DNA from: a virus
Reading direction: 5' to 3' (one strand)
Length of the DNA: 41,573 nucleotides
Virus record (IMG/VR): IMGVR_UViG_3300005529_000064
Location: 1 to 41,573 of that record
Translations under genes and position numbers: made by a program
Notes under the pieces: model-generated
Databases searched by the model: none
What the model saw: the letters and a program-made list of their open reading frames with translations, nothing else
Told to the model about the DNA's origin: nothing
Shown here: piece by piece, positions 27,514 to 36,378 of the stretch
How the letters are laid out: each line of letters starts with the position of its first letter
How positions within the stretch are numbered: position 1 is the stretch's first letter

Positions 27514-27831
27514 GTGTCCCTACTGACGTTCACGCTCAACGGCGCGGGCGAACTCGACGGCGAGTACGTCATCGAGACCTTCCCGACGACGCGCGAGCTC
27601 GTTGCGTTCCGCAAGGACGCCGGCCTCTCATCGGGCGAGCTCCAGGAAGTCTTCGAGGAGGGCGGGTTCGAGCAGCTTCCGCTCTTCGCCTGGGTTGTGC
27701 ACTACCGCAACGGTCGCAAGGACCTGGCGCGCAAGGTGCTCGACCTGCCGTACGACCAGTGGGCCGGCATCAAGACCGAGGAGCCCGAGGGCGAAGGCGA
27801 GCCCGAGGACCCTACGCTCGCGAGCGACTGA
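27514..27831 (+). CDS. Tail assembly chaperone (gpG-like), 105 aa
   Basis: GTG start; beta start (LTFTLNGAGELDGEYVIE) and helical part (TTRELVAFRKDAGLSSGELQ; YDQWAGI). Its acidic C-terminus (EEPEGEGEPEDP) runs into a second open frame. It lies directly before the tape measure gene with that frame between, the standard tail chaperone place. Confidence 0.75.
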   Translation: MSLLTFTLNGAGELDGEYVIETFPTTRELVAFRKDAGLSSGELQEVFEEGGFEQLPLFAWVVHYRNGRKDLARKVLDLPYDQWAGIKTEEPEGEGEPEDPTLASD

Positions 27832-28040
27832 GGCTCAAGGACGCCCGAGCGAACCGGGCCCTGTGGCAGGGCTTCCACGCCCGGTTCGGACCCGTTGGAC
27901 GCGAACCGGCGACGTACTGGTTCCCCGAGCTCGGTAACTCGCAATACGGCCCTGGCCTTCGCCCGGGAGACATCGGTGACCTGACGCCTCAGCAACTCGA
28001 TAGGTGCTGGGACTTCATGGAGGAGATGAGGGGCGGCTGA
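27816..28040 (+). CDS. Second tail chaperone part (gpGT-like), read by -1 frameshift
   Basis: This frame has no credible start codon or ribosome site and is -1 relative to the upstream chaperone. The protein continues LRLKDARANRALWQGFHARF, then GPATYWFPELGN-type residues and LTPQQLDRCWDFMEEMRGG, a good helical end. The gpG/gpGT arrangement of siphophages predicts a fusion. No canonical slippery heptamer is visible in the overlap (about 27760-27831), so the shift site is undetermined. The given start marks only the clearly coding part. Confidence 0.6.
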   Translation, partial: ARERLRLKDARANRALWQGFHARFGPVGREPATYWFPELGNSQYGPGLRPGDIGDLTPQQLDRCWDFMEEMRGG

Positions 28041-28056
28041 GCCCGGAGGGAGCAAG

Positions 28057-31000
28057 GTGGCGAAGGAACTTCGCGTAACGATCGTTGGCGATTCCACGGC
28101 CCTCCAGGCCGCGCTCGCGCGTGCCTCGGGCGCCACCGCCGGGTTCGGCGCCTCCATCAGCGCCGCGGGAGCGCGTGTCGCTGCCGCGGGCGCAACGCTG
28201 ACGAAGGGCGTCACCCTCCCGATCGCGGCCGTGGGCGGCATCGCAGCGCACGCGGCCATCGACTTCCAGAACGCGATGGAGCTCATCCATACGCAGGCGG
28301 GAGTCGCACAGGGCGCCATCGCGGGCCTGTCGAAGGGCGTGCTCAGCCTCGCCGGCCCGACGGCTACGGCGCCCGACGACCTGGCCGCTGGCCTCTACCA
28401 CCTGACCTCCCAGGGCCTACGGGGCGCTGACTCGCTGAACGCCCTCAAGACTGCGGCCGAGGGCGCCAAGATGGGGCAGGCGAACCTCGAGGACGTGACG
28501 AACGCCCTCGGCGCGGTGCTCGCCTCAAAGATCAGCGGCGTCCACAGCTACGGGCAGGCGATGGGCGAGCTCAACGCCACGGTTGGCGCGGGCGACATGC
28601 GCATGCAGGACCTCGCGGACGCCATGGGTACCGGCCTGCCGGCGAAGGCGGCCGTCGCCGGCGTCAGCCTCCGCGACGTCTCGGCGGCGCTCGCCGTGTT
28701 CGGCGATAACAACATTCGCGGCGCGCAGGCGGGCACGTTGCTCAACTCGACGATGCGCCTCATGGAGGGCCCGTCGAATGCCGCCGCTAAGGCGATGGCG
28801 GCGATTGGCCTCAATGCCGGCGACCTCGGGAACACCCTCCGTAACAACGGCCTCGTTGCCGCGATCGAGCTACTCAAGTCGCACCTGGACGGTCTCTCGA
28901 AGGAGGACCAGGTCCTCGCGCTGACGCGCATGTTCGGCGGCAAGCAGTCGGGCGGCGTGCAGATCCTCATCGACCAGCTGGGAAGGCTCAAGTCGAAGGA
29001 GGACGAGGTACAGGCGGGCGGCGCCAACTTCGCTAAGGACTGGGACGCTTACACCCAGACGGCGGCGTACCACCTGTCGAGCCTCGGTGCGCAGATGCAG
29101 GCGTCCGGTGTGACCATCGGGACGATCCTGCTCCCCGTCGTCTCGGAGCTCACGAACAAGATCTCCGACGTGGTGCAGCGGTTCGACGGTCTATCTGCCA
29201 GCACCAAGAAGTTCATCCTGATCGGCGCCGGCATCGCGGCGGCGCTCGGCCCGGCGCTCACGGTCGTGGGCAAGGCGACTCAGCTGATCGGTGCGCTCAC
29301 GACGACGATCGAGTTCCTGGCGGCGAACCCGCTCGTGCTCGCCATCGCCGGGATCGTTGCGCTTGGGGCGGCCGTCGCTGCCGCGGTGCTGTGGCCGCAG
29401 AAGTTCCAGGACGTGCTCGAGAAGATGGGCCTGTCGGCGCAGCACGCTGGAGAGGTCATCCAGTTCCTCCAGACGGTGTTTCAGGACGTGAAGGACGTCA
29501 TCTCCACCGTCGTGAGCGTCGCCGAGGCCATCTGGGCGAAGTTCGGCGACCTGATCCTCGACCAAACGCGCACCTACTGGAACGCGATCAAGTCCGAGAT
29601 CCAGGGCGCGCTCGAGGTCATCCGCGGCATCATCAACATCGTCACAGGGCTGATCCACGGCGACTGGTCGCAGGTCTGGGAAGGCATCAAGCAGGTCGTC
29701 GACGGCATCTGGACGATCATCGTCGCTGATGTCCGGGCGTACCTTGAGACGCTGCGGAACGTGGTGGTCGCTGCACTTCGTCTCCTCTCGTCCGCGGTGT
29801 CGGTCGTGTGGAACGACATCAAGTCGGCGGCCGTGAGCATCTGGAACACGATCACGAGCGCAGTGTCGTCGGCGGTGACGTCGTTGGTGAGCAAGGTGGT
29901 GGCGCTCTTCAAGGCGCTCCCCGGCAAGATCAAGGCTGCACTCGGCGACCTGAGCAGCCTCTTGGTCAGCGCCGGCAAGGACGTTGTCCTAGGCCTGATC
30001 CAAGGTATCGAGAGCGAGGCCGGCGGCCTGTTTGCTAAGGCGAAGTCGCTGGCCGGCGGCGTGAAGAGCGCGTTCAAGAGTGCGCTGAGCATCCTGTCGC
30101 CTTCTCGCGTGATGAACGTGGAGGTCGGTCAGCCGATCGTCCAGGGCATCGCGCAGGGAATGCAGGCGGCGACTCCGTTGACGACGGCCCAGGCCGGCTC
30201 GACGGTCCGGCAGACGGTGCAGGCCGCGGTCACGGCGGTCAACGACGCGAAGTCCAGCTTCGTGAGCGCGTTCGCAGACCTGGCGAACCAGGCGCTCAGC
30301 GCGTTTGACCAAAAGGTGCAGGCGTGGGTGAGCCCTGCGCAGAAGCTGCTCGACAAGATGCAGGCGCAGGACCAAGTCACGGCCGCCGCGCAGGCCGTAA
30401 CCCAGGCCCAGGAGCAACTCACCCAGGCCCAGGACGCGCTCAACGCGGCGAACGACCCTGCGGCTCAGCAGCTTGCGACGCTGGCGAACAACGCGACGAG
30501 CGCACAGATCGCCCTCGAGAACCTCAAGGCGTCTGGCACGGCGTCCAAGCAGGCGATCGCGTCTGCACAGACGGCCTATGACCAGGCGGCGGCGGCGCTC
30601 AAGGCGTTCCAGCTGGCGAACCCGAACGTCTCGTCGAACACGGACACCCAACAGCTGATCCAGAACGTCACCGACGCGCAAGCCCAGGTGAACGCGGCGC
30701 TGCGGGCGCAGCGGGAGCAGCAACTCCAGGTCCAGGCGCAGGAGCAGGAGAAGAACTACGAAAAGCGGATGGCCGTCGAGCGGGACCAACTCGCGAAGCG
30801 ACTCGTCCAGCTTCAGCAGGCACTCCAGAAGGACCCCGCCGAGTGGAACAAGACGGCGGCCAAGGTCGAGGCCATCCTCAAGCAGTTCGGCGTCAAGATG
30901 GTGCCGTCCGGAGAGCAGTGGGCCTCGATGTTCGCCGATGGCATTCGGCAGGGCATCCCGAAGGTGGAGGCCGCCGCGAAGGCGATGGCCGACGCCGTGG

Positions 31001-31281
31001 ACAAGTACATGCCGCACTCGCCGGCTAAGACTGGCCCGCTGTCCTACGACGCTGCCGATTCGGGGCGGGCGTGGGCCGAGCGCTTCGCAGAGGGGTTCGC
31101 GGGCGCGTTCCCGGACGTGAACGGCATGACGGCCGACACGATGATGCGGCTCGCCGCTGGCGGTGCCGCTGGCAACGGCGCCGCAGGAGGGCCGCTCGTG
31201 AACGTGGAGCACATGGAGGTCCGCGACAGCACCGACGTCCGGCTCGTCGCGGCGCAACTGGCGGCAAGGCTGGGGGCATGA
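28057..31281 (+). CDS. Tail tape measure protein, 1074 aa
   Basis: Longest gene, in its standard place. The N-terminus has VTIVGDSTALQAALARAS. Then follows the TP901-type TMP core (DFQNAMELIHTQAGVAQG), two hydrophobic stretches (FILIGAGIAAALGPALTVVG; LVLAIAGIVALGAAVAAAVL), repeated W/I helices (VWEGIKQVVDGIWTIIVADV) and a coiled coil at about 770-930 (QAVTQAQEQLTQAQDALNAA). It sets tail length; 1074 residues predict a tail of about 160 nm by the usual 0.15 nm per residue. GTG start with GGAGGGAGC upstream. Confidence 0.93.
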   Translation: MAKELRVTIVGDSTALQAALARASGATAGFGASISAAGARVAAAGATLTKGVTLPIAAVGGIAAHAAIDFQNAMELIHTQAGVAQGAIAGLSKGVLSLAGPTATAPDDLAAGLYHLTSQGLRGADSLNALKTAAEGAKMGQANLEDVTNALGAVLASKISGVHSYGQAMGELNATVGAGDMRMQDLADAMGTGLPAKAAVAGVSLRDVSAALAVFGDNNIRGAQAGTLLNSTMRLMEGPSNAAAKAMAAIGLNAGDLGNTLRNNGLVAAIELLKSHLDGLSKEDQVLALTRMFGGKQSGGVQILIDQLGRLKSKEDEVQAGGANFAKDWDAYTQTAAYHLSSLGAQMQASGVTIGTILLPVVSELTNKISDVVQRFDGLSASTKKFILIGAGIAAALGPALTVVGKATQLIGALTTTIEFLAANPLVLAIAGIVALGAAVAAAVLWPQKFQDVLEKMGLSAQHAGEVIQFLQTVFQDVKDVISTVVSVAEAIWAKFGDLILDQTRTYWNAIKSEIQGALEVIRGIINIVTGLIHGDWSQVWEGIKQVVDGIWTIIVADVRAYLETLRNVVVAALRLLSSAVSVVWNDIKSAAVSIWNTITSAVSSAVTSLVSKVVALFKALPGKIKAALGDLSSLLVSAGKDVVLGLIQGIESEAGGLFAKAKSLAGGVKSAFKSALSILSPSRVMNVEVGQPIVQGIAQGMQAATPLTTAQAGSTVRQTVQAAVTAVNDAKSSFVSAFADLANQALSAFDQKVQAWVSPAQKLLDKMQAQDQVTAAAQAVTQAQEQLTQAQDALNAANDPAAQQLATLANNATSAQIALENLKASGTASKQAIASAQTAYDQAAAALKAFQLANPNVSSNTDTQQLIQNVTDAQAQVNAALRAQREQQLQVQAQEQEKNYEKRMAVERDQLAKRLVQLQQALQKDPAEWNKTAAKVEAILKQFGVKMVPSGEQWASMFADGIRQGIPKVEAAAKAMADAVDKYMPHSPAKTGPLSYDAADSGRAWAERFAEGFAGAFPDVNGMTADTMMRLAAGGAAGNGAAGGPLVNVEHMEVRDSTDVRLVAAQLAARLGA

Positions 31282-32138
31282 GCGCCCCGGCCTTGCTCCA
31301 GAGCCTCGCCATCGACGACTACGAAGTCTCGACGGCGATGCTCAGGACGGTGCAAGGACTGGCGGGCTCGCCGCCGCCGCGTCAGGAGCTCTACGACCAC
31401 GCGCAGCGTCACGGCTCGCTTGACTACACGGAGTTCTACGAGCCGCGCATCATCCAGGTGTACGACTCATGCCTGGCGAGCGGCGACCCGGCCGAGGTCT
31501 GGGCCACACTCGACGCCCTCAAGGCGTCCATGGCGCTCGGCTCTGACCACACGCTGAAGTTCCAGCGCGCCGGACTTCCGTACGAGGAGCAGGTGACGGC
31601 CCGTGTGGCCACCGAGCTCGTGGCGGACATCGTCTACAACCAGATCTACTGGATCAAGTGGCAGGTGTCTTTCACGTGCGCCGACCCGCGCATCTACAGC
31701 GCGAACCTGTCGATCGGTACGTACGAGCCGATTGAGGGAAGCCCGGGCGGCATCTCGTTTCCGCTGACCTTCCCGCTCTCGTTCGGCGCCGACCCGGACT
31801 CGGCGTTGCTACAGGCCGAGAACGGCGGCACGTTCCCGACGCCTCCCGTCTGGACGGTGACGGGCCCTGCGGTCAATCCGCAGATCGTGAACGAGACTAC
31901 CGGCGACACGATCGTCACGACCGGGCTCTCGCTCTTGACGGGCGAGACGCTGACGGTGGACGTGGCGGCGCGCGAGGTACTGATCGGTGGGACCTCGCGG
32001 CCTGACGTCATCGACGCGGCTCAGACCACCTGGGGCGACCTCGCCTCGGGCGTGAACGTGATTCGGCTCTTGGGCAGCGGGTTCGACGTTTCCGCTGGCA
32101 CCACGCTCGCCGTCGCGTTCCGCGACGCACGCATTTAG
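31278..32138 (+). CDS. Distal tail (Dit-like) protein, 286 aa
   Basis: Overlaps the tape measure stop (ATGA), the position of Dit in siphophages. Middle part IIQVYDSCLASGDPAEVWAT then WIKWQVSFTCADPRIYSANL has the sipho-tail N-terminal domain layout, followed by a beta-rich end (VTGPAVNPQIVNETTGDTIV). It forms the hexamer ring at the tail tip. Confidence 0.75.
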   Translation: MSAPALLQSLAIDDYEVSTAMLRTVQGLAGSPPPRQELYDHAQRHGSLDYTEFYEPRIIQVYDSCLASGDPAEVWATLDALKASMALGSDHTLKFQRAGLPYEEQVTARVATELVADIVYNQIYWIKWQVSFTCADPRIYSANLSIGTYEPIEGSPGGISFPLTFPLSFGADPDSALLQAENGGTFPTPPVWTVTGPAVNPQIVNETTGDTIVTTGLSLLTGETLTVDVAAREVLIGGTSRPDVIDAAQTTWGDLASGVNVIRLLGSGFDVSAGTTLAVAFRDARI

Positions 32139-32146
32139 GAGGAACC

Positions 32147-33217
32147 TTGACCGCAATCCAGCCGCCCCTCTTCATCGGGGTCGACGGCGAGATCGGGGCA
32201 GACAAGCTCGCACTCCCCTATCGCGACATCATGGGTGAGGGCGTCGTCGGCTCGGGCGACCTCGCCGTCACACAGCACGCGGCCGGCGCGAACATGAGCG
32301 TCGACGTCGCGGCCGGCGCCGCGTGGGTCAAGGGCGACGACGACGCCAACGCCCAGCCGACCTACCGTGTCCGCAACGACGCGACCGTCACGGTGGCCGT
32401 GCCCACGGCCGACGCGACCAACCCGCGAGTCGACCTGATCGTGGCGCGCGTATACGACTCGGCATTCGAAGGCACGTCGCTGACGTGGGACATCGAGGTC
32501 GTGGAGGGCACGCCCACCGCGGGCGCCACGCTCGCCAACGGCAACGGCAAGGCCGCCACGCCGAACACGGCGCACGTCCTCGCGTGGGTGCTCGTTCCGG
32601 CAGGTGCGTCGTCCATCGTGACGGCCGACATCGCCGACAAGCGCGTGCGCGCGACCGTGGGCGGCGGGAGTGCCTCGCCTGCCGCGGTTGCCCCGCAGTA
32701 CGTGACGCTCACTCAGTTCGCGGCGCTCACGGCGACCGACGGGCTGGAGGTCTACCTTGTCGTCGACGCCACGAACGGCGTCGTCTGGCACCTGCGCTAC
32801 AACGCCGGTTCCTCATCGGCGTATAAGTGGGAGTACCTCGGCGGTGCGCCCATGATCGCGCAGGGGCTCAGCGGTTCTACCACGGTGTCGACCCCGACGA
32901 GCATCGGCGGCGGCCTCGTCATCCCGCGGGCTGGCGACTACGTGTTCGACTTCGGCGGGAGCCTCACCCAGCCGTCCGGAGACTACGTGGACGCGCACGC
33001 CGACGTGTCGAACGGCACCGTGTCACCGTCGTCGATCGACGACATGCGCCAGGCGGGCGTCTCGGGCCTCACGTTCCTGACGCTCATGCGTCGGCAGCTT
33101 CTTTCAGGCGTCGCCGCAAGCAGCACGTTCAATATGCGCATCTGGAACTCGAACAATACGTCCAACGTCGTGATGTCGGGCGGTTGGTTCACGGCCGTAC
33201 CTCGGAGGATCTCATGA
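32147..33217 (+). CDS. Tail fibre/baseplate protein, 356 aa
   Basis: TTG start with AGGAGG overlapping the previous stop. N-terminal FIGVDGEIGADKLALPYRDI and VDVAAGAAWVKGDDDANAQP are typical of phage baseplate upper/appendage proteins, a repeat of beta strands (VTVAVPTADATNPRVDLIVA) follows, and the C-terminus is a beta fold (GGGLVIPRAGDYVFDFGGSL). Likely binds the host surface. Confidence 0.65.
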   Translation: MTAIQPPLFIGVDGEIGADKLALPYRDIMGEGVVGSGDLAVTQHAAGANMSVDVAAGAAWVKGDDDANAQPTYRVRNDATVTVAVPTADATNPRVDLIVARVYDSAFEGTSLTWDIEVVEGTPTAGATLANGNGKAATPNTAHVLAWVLVPAGASSIVTADIADKRVRATVGGGSASPAAVAPQYVTLTQFAALTATDGLEVYLVVDATNGVVWHLRYNAGSSSAYKWEYLGGAPMIAQGLSGSTTVSTPTSIGGGLVIPRAGDYVFDFGGSLTQPSGDYVDAHADVSNGTVSPSSIDDMRQAGVSGLTFLTLMRRQLLSGVAASSTFNMRIWNSNNTSNVVMSGGWFTAVPRRIS

Positions 33218-33546
33218 GCGCAGTTGCAGACCTGACCGCTGCCGGCTACGACGTCGAAGAGGCCTTCCAGACCGAAGACGGGGTGAGCGTCTACCACGTC
33301 TCGGGCCATGGCGCCGCCTGCTACGTGCGCGGCGACGACACCGATGCCGTTGCCCGCCTCGTGGCAAGTGCAACCGCGCCACCGCCCGATCCCGGCTCTG
33401 TGGACCTGCCGACCCCTCAGGGAGTCGCGGCGCAGATGGCACAGACCATCACGTCCGCCGTGCAGGGCGTGCCGGCTGGCGGCACGGTGTCGGATCTCCA
33501 GGCGGCCATCGTGACCGCGCTGGCGCCTTACCTGGCCGCCGGCTAA
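33214..33546 (+). CDS. Hypothetical tail-region protein, 110 aa
   Basis: Overlaps the fibre gene by ATGA. N-terminal LTAAGYDVEEAFQTEDGVSV and HVSGHGAACYVRGDD, a Pro-rich linker (TAPPPDPGS) and a helical end (AQMAQTITSAVQGVP). No family recognised; conserved place suggests a tail or chaperone role. Confidence 0.55.
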   Translation: MSAVADLTAAGYDVEEAFQTEDGVSVYHVSGHGAACYVRGDDTDAVARLVASATAPPPDPGSVDLPTPQGVAAQMAQTITSAVQGVPAGGTVSDLQAAIVTALAPYLAAG

Positions 33547-33550
33547 CGCC

Positions 33551-34681
33551 ATGCGCGACGAGCTCGCGCTCGTGGACCTGGAAGGCCGCACTAAGGCGTT
33601 CCTTGAGGCCACCGAGATCGCGCTGACGCGGCGGTGGTGCGGCGGAGCGACGCTCGACACTGTGACGCTGGACGTGCGCGACCCCAAGGTGGCCGAGCTC
33701 GGCGTTGCGAACCGCGCGTTCAAGCTCTGGCTCGACGGCGAGCTTCAGTTCCACGGCAAGCTCGGCACGGGGCAGGCTATGACGTCTGACGCGATGAACG
33801 TGGCCGCACCTGCCGCCGACCCATGGGCCGACCTCACGGCCCGCATCCTTGGGGCGGACGAGACATACACGGCGGAGGACGCGGGCGCCATTGCAATCGC
33901 GTCCCTCGCCGCCGAGAACGCGGTCGGCACCACGCGCCTCGCTGCCGGCTCGGTTGAGGCCACCGTGCAGCGCACGATCACGTTCACGGCAGGCACGAAC
34001 CGCGCCGACGTCGTGACCCAGCTATCGCAGCTCGACGGCGGGTTCGGCTTCTCGATCGACCCGGTAGACGACGTGCCCGGCACGCTCGCTGAGCTCAACA
34101 TCTACGCCGCGATGGTGCGCAACTCGCGGCCAGGCGTCAAGTTCGAGTTCGGCGCCGGCACCTTGGCCAACTGCTCGAACTTCCAAGAGCAGATCACGCC
34201 GCCGCGCAACCGCGTAATCGCGCAGGGTCAGGCGCTCGACGACGGGACGCGCCCGCAGGAAGTGGCCGAGGACCTGGCATCACAGGCCGAGTACGACATC
34301 TGGCCTTACGTGGTCAGCCTGGACACGACCGACACGTCCGTACTCCAGGCGCACGCCCAGGCCGAACTACGTCCCGAGCCGATCCCGGTCTACACGCTGA
34401 CGGCGAACCCCGACGCTCCGCTCGTCTGTCGTGACTTCGACGCGGGCGACGTCGTCCAGATCGCCATTCGGCACGGCCGCGTCGATGTAGCCGGGCCGAT
34501 GCGCGTTGATTCGGCCACGCTGCACCGCAAGGGCAGCGTGTGGTTCACCGACTCGCTGACCCTGGTCGACCAGGGCGTGCAGCGCGTGCAGCGCAACCCC
34601 GACGAGCGGTTCTACGCGCTTGTCGGTTCGTACCGCGACCGCATCGCTCTGCTCGAGCGAGCGCGCGTCGTCGGCGCCTAA
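33551..34681 (+). CDS. Minor tail protein (gp37-like tail tip), 376 aa
   Basis: Begins ELALVDLEGRTKAFLEATEI, then LDTVTLDVRDPKVAELGVAN and KLWLDGELQFHGKL, followed by QRTITFTAGTNRADVVTQLS, the pattern of the Rhodococcus phage ReqiPepy6 gp37-like tail proteins. C-terminal IAIRHGRVDVAGPMRVDS and a final helical tail. Part of the baseplate hub. Confidence 0.7.
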   Translation: MRDELALVDLEGRTKAFLEATEIALTRRWCGGATLDTVTLDVRDPKVAELGVANRAFKLWLDGELQFHGKLGTGQAMTSDAMNVAAPAADPWADLTARILGADETYTAEDAGAIAIASLAAENAVGTTRLAAGSVEATVQRTITFTAGTNRADVVTQLSQLDGGFGFSIDPVDDVPGTLAELNIYAAMVRNSRPGVKFEFGAGTLANCSNFQEQITPPRNRVIAQGQALDDGTRPQEVAEDLASQAEYDIWPYVVSLDTTDTSVLQAHAQAELRPEPIPVYTLTANPDAPLVCRDFDAGDVVQIAIRHGRVDVAGPMRVDSATLHRKGSVWFTDSLTLVDQGVQRVQRNPDERFYALVGSYRDRIALLERARVVGA

Positions 34682-34711
34682 GGCGCCTTTCACCCACGAA
34701 GGAGGACGCCC

Positions 34712-35692
34712 ATGAAGGGGCTCAAGATCGGCGCGTTCCTGCGCCGTCACAAGAAGGCCGAGGAGGAGCTCGCCATCGGCGTCGGCATCTCTGTCGGCCG
34801 GAGCGCAGTCTTGCGCCTCTTCGCGGCGGGCGTTGCCGCGGCGGCCGTCGCCGTTCCGACGATGATCGACCTGTCGAACAACAACGGCCCGGGGGCGGCC
34901 TCGGCGATCAGCGCGCCCGGCGTCAAGGCCGTGGAGGCCAAGGGCACCGAGGGCGTTGCGTTCCGTGACCCCGACTATCCCGTGTTCCGTGCGGCGGCGG
35001 CCAGGGCGCACAAGCCGTTCGGCGGCTATCTCTTCCTGCATCCGGACGAGGGTGGTGCGGCGCAGGCCGACTACTTCCTGGCGTGGGCGCGCCCCAAGCC
35101 GGGCGACCTCCAGCCGGTGGTCGACTCCGAGACAGGAAGCCCGGAGGGTGCGGCGGCACAGACGCTCAATGCCCTGAACGAGCTCAAGGCCCGCGGCTAC
35201 CGCCCGATCCTCTACGCCTCGAGCTCGTATGTGGCCGGCCTCGTGGCGGCACGGCCGGCCATCAAGGCGTTCCGTGTGTGGTACGCCGAGTACGGCCCCA
35301 CGCTGCACCGCGTCGCAGGCACGACGGCCGTCGCATGGCAGTACACCGACGCGGCAGGCGTAAAGGGCCTGCGCGTGGACGGGAGCAGGCTGCTCGTCGG
35401 CGTCGCGGCGTTGACCATCCCGAAGCCCGCGTCCAAGCAGGTGCAGCACCCCGCGCCGAAGCCGGCACCGAAGCCTGCACCAAAGCCCGTGAAGGCCGCC
35501 GCGAAGCGCACGGCCGCCTCGCTGCTCACGCGGCGCACCGGCTACTGGAGTTGGCTCTCCTGGTATCTCGGCGAAGGCGCCTGGAAGGGGTGGGGAGCTC
35601 AGGCCAAGGCGGCACGGCCGCACGTGCCGACGTCCGTCCCGAAGGCTTGGTGGCGGCGCGAGCGCACATTCCTCCGCGCGAGGCAGGCATGA
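34712..35692 (+). CDS. GH25 endolysin with membrane anchor and C-terminal domain, 326 aa
   Basis: Cuts peptidoglycan as a muramidase. GH25 motifs: IDLSNNNG (D53), AKGTEGVAFRDPDYP, GGYLFLHPDEGGAAQADYF, catalytic pair PVVDSETG (D138, E140), ILYASSSY, VWYAEYG and AVAWQYTDAAG. Before it, residues 33-49 (VLRLFAAGVAAAAVAV) are a hydrophobic segment after a basic N-terminus, so the enzyme may be exported or membrane-held by itself (signal-arrest-release type). A PAPKPAPKPAPKP linker leads to a Trp-rich C-terminal domain (GYWSWLSWYLGEGAWKGWGA) likely to bind the cell wall. ATG with GAAGGAGG upstream. Confidence 0.88.
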   Translation: MKGLKIGAFLRRHKKAEEELAIGVGISVGRSAVLRLFAAGVAAAAVAVPTMIDLSNNNGPGAASAISAPGVKAVEAKGTEGVAFRDPDYPVFRAAAARAHKPFGGYLFLHPDEGGAAQADYFLAWARPKPGDLQPVVDSETGSPEGAAAQTLNALNELKARGYRPILYASSSYVAGLVAARPAIKAFRVWYAEYGPTLHRVAGTTAVAWQYTDAAGVKGLRVDGSRLLVGVAALTIPKPASKQVQHPAPKPAPKPAPKPVKAAAKRTAASLLTRRTGYWSWLSWYLGEGAWKGWGAQAKAARPHVPTSVPKAWWRRERTFLRARQA

Positions 35693-35940
35693 GCTCGCAT
35701 CTGCAAGAGCCCATCTGGGACGGCAACGGCGGGACGCTCGATCCGCGGACGTCAACGGAGCGGGATCTCCTCGTGGCGCTCCACATCAAGATGGACAACG
35801 TCGTCATCCCGACGCTCAAGGACCACGAAGTGCGGACGCGCGGCCTCGAGAACTTCAAGGCCCGCATGCTCGGCGCCTGCGCCGTGCTCGTCGTCCTGGC
35901 GGGTCTGCTCGGGGCGCTCATCGAGGCCCACGCCCACTAG
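35689..35940 (+). CDS. Putative holin or lysis-associated membrane protein, 83 aa
   Basis: Overlaps the endolysin stop (ATGA). A soluble N-terminus (LVALHIKMDNVVIPTLKDHE) and one C-terminal transmembrane helix (ARMLGACAVLVVLAGLLGAL). One-span proteins beside endolysins are often holins or anti-holins; the topology alone does not prove it. Confidence 0.6.
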   Translation: MSSHLQEPIWDGNGGTLDPRTSTERDLLVALHIKMDNVVIPTLKDHEVRTRGLENFKARMLGACAVLVVLAGLLGALIEAHAH

Positions 35941-35976
35941 GGCGCGCCTCAACCTTTCACTACAGGAGGACTCACC

Positions 35977-36369
35977 ATGGCGACCGGACTTGCCGCCAGC
36001 ATCGCGAACGCGATCCTCGACGCCCTGACGGGCGAGGGATCCGCCTTCTCCGCTTCCGCAGGCTTCTATGCCAAGCTGCACATCGGCGACCCCGGTGCGG
36101 CCGGCACGGCCAACGCCGCGGCGAACACGACGCGCGAGGCGTGCAGCTTCTCGGCCGCGTCGGGCGGGGGCATCACCAACTCGGCCGACATCGACTGGAC
36201 CAGCGTTCCGAACGCGGAGACGTACTCGCACCTGTCCTTCTGGACGGCCGCGGCGGGCGGCTCGTTCATCTGCTCGTGTGCGCTCACCGCGTCGAAGACG
36301 ATGGGCGTCGGTGACGACTTCACCGTGCCGGCTGGCGACCTCGACATCACGCTTCCGGTGGCGGCGTAA
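35977..36369 (+). CDS. Phage tail fibre-like / decoration protein, 130 aa
   Basis: IANAILDALTGEGSAFSASA, FYAKLHIGDPGAAGTANAAA, REACSFSAASGGGITNSADI and SFWTAAAGGSFICSCALTAS correspond to a small family annotated as phage tail fibre protein in many actinophages and proteobacterial phages (N-terminal helix, then alternating strands). Exact role uncertain. GAGGAC site precedes the ATG. Confidence 0.65.
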   Translation: MATGLAASIANAILDALTGEGSAFSASAGFYAKLHIGDPGAAGTANAAANTTREACSFSAASGGGITNSADIDWTSVPNAETYSHLSFWTAAAGGSFICSCALTASKTMGVGDDFTVPAGDLDITLPVAA

Positions 36370-36378
36370 GGCGGCCCA

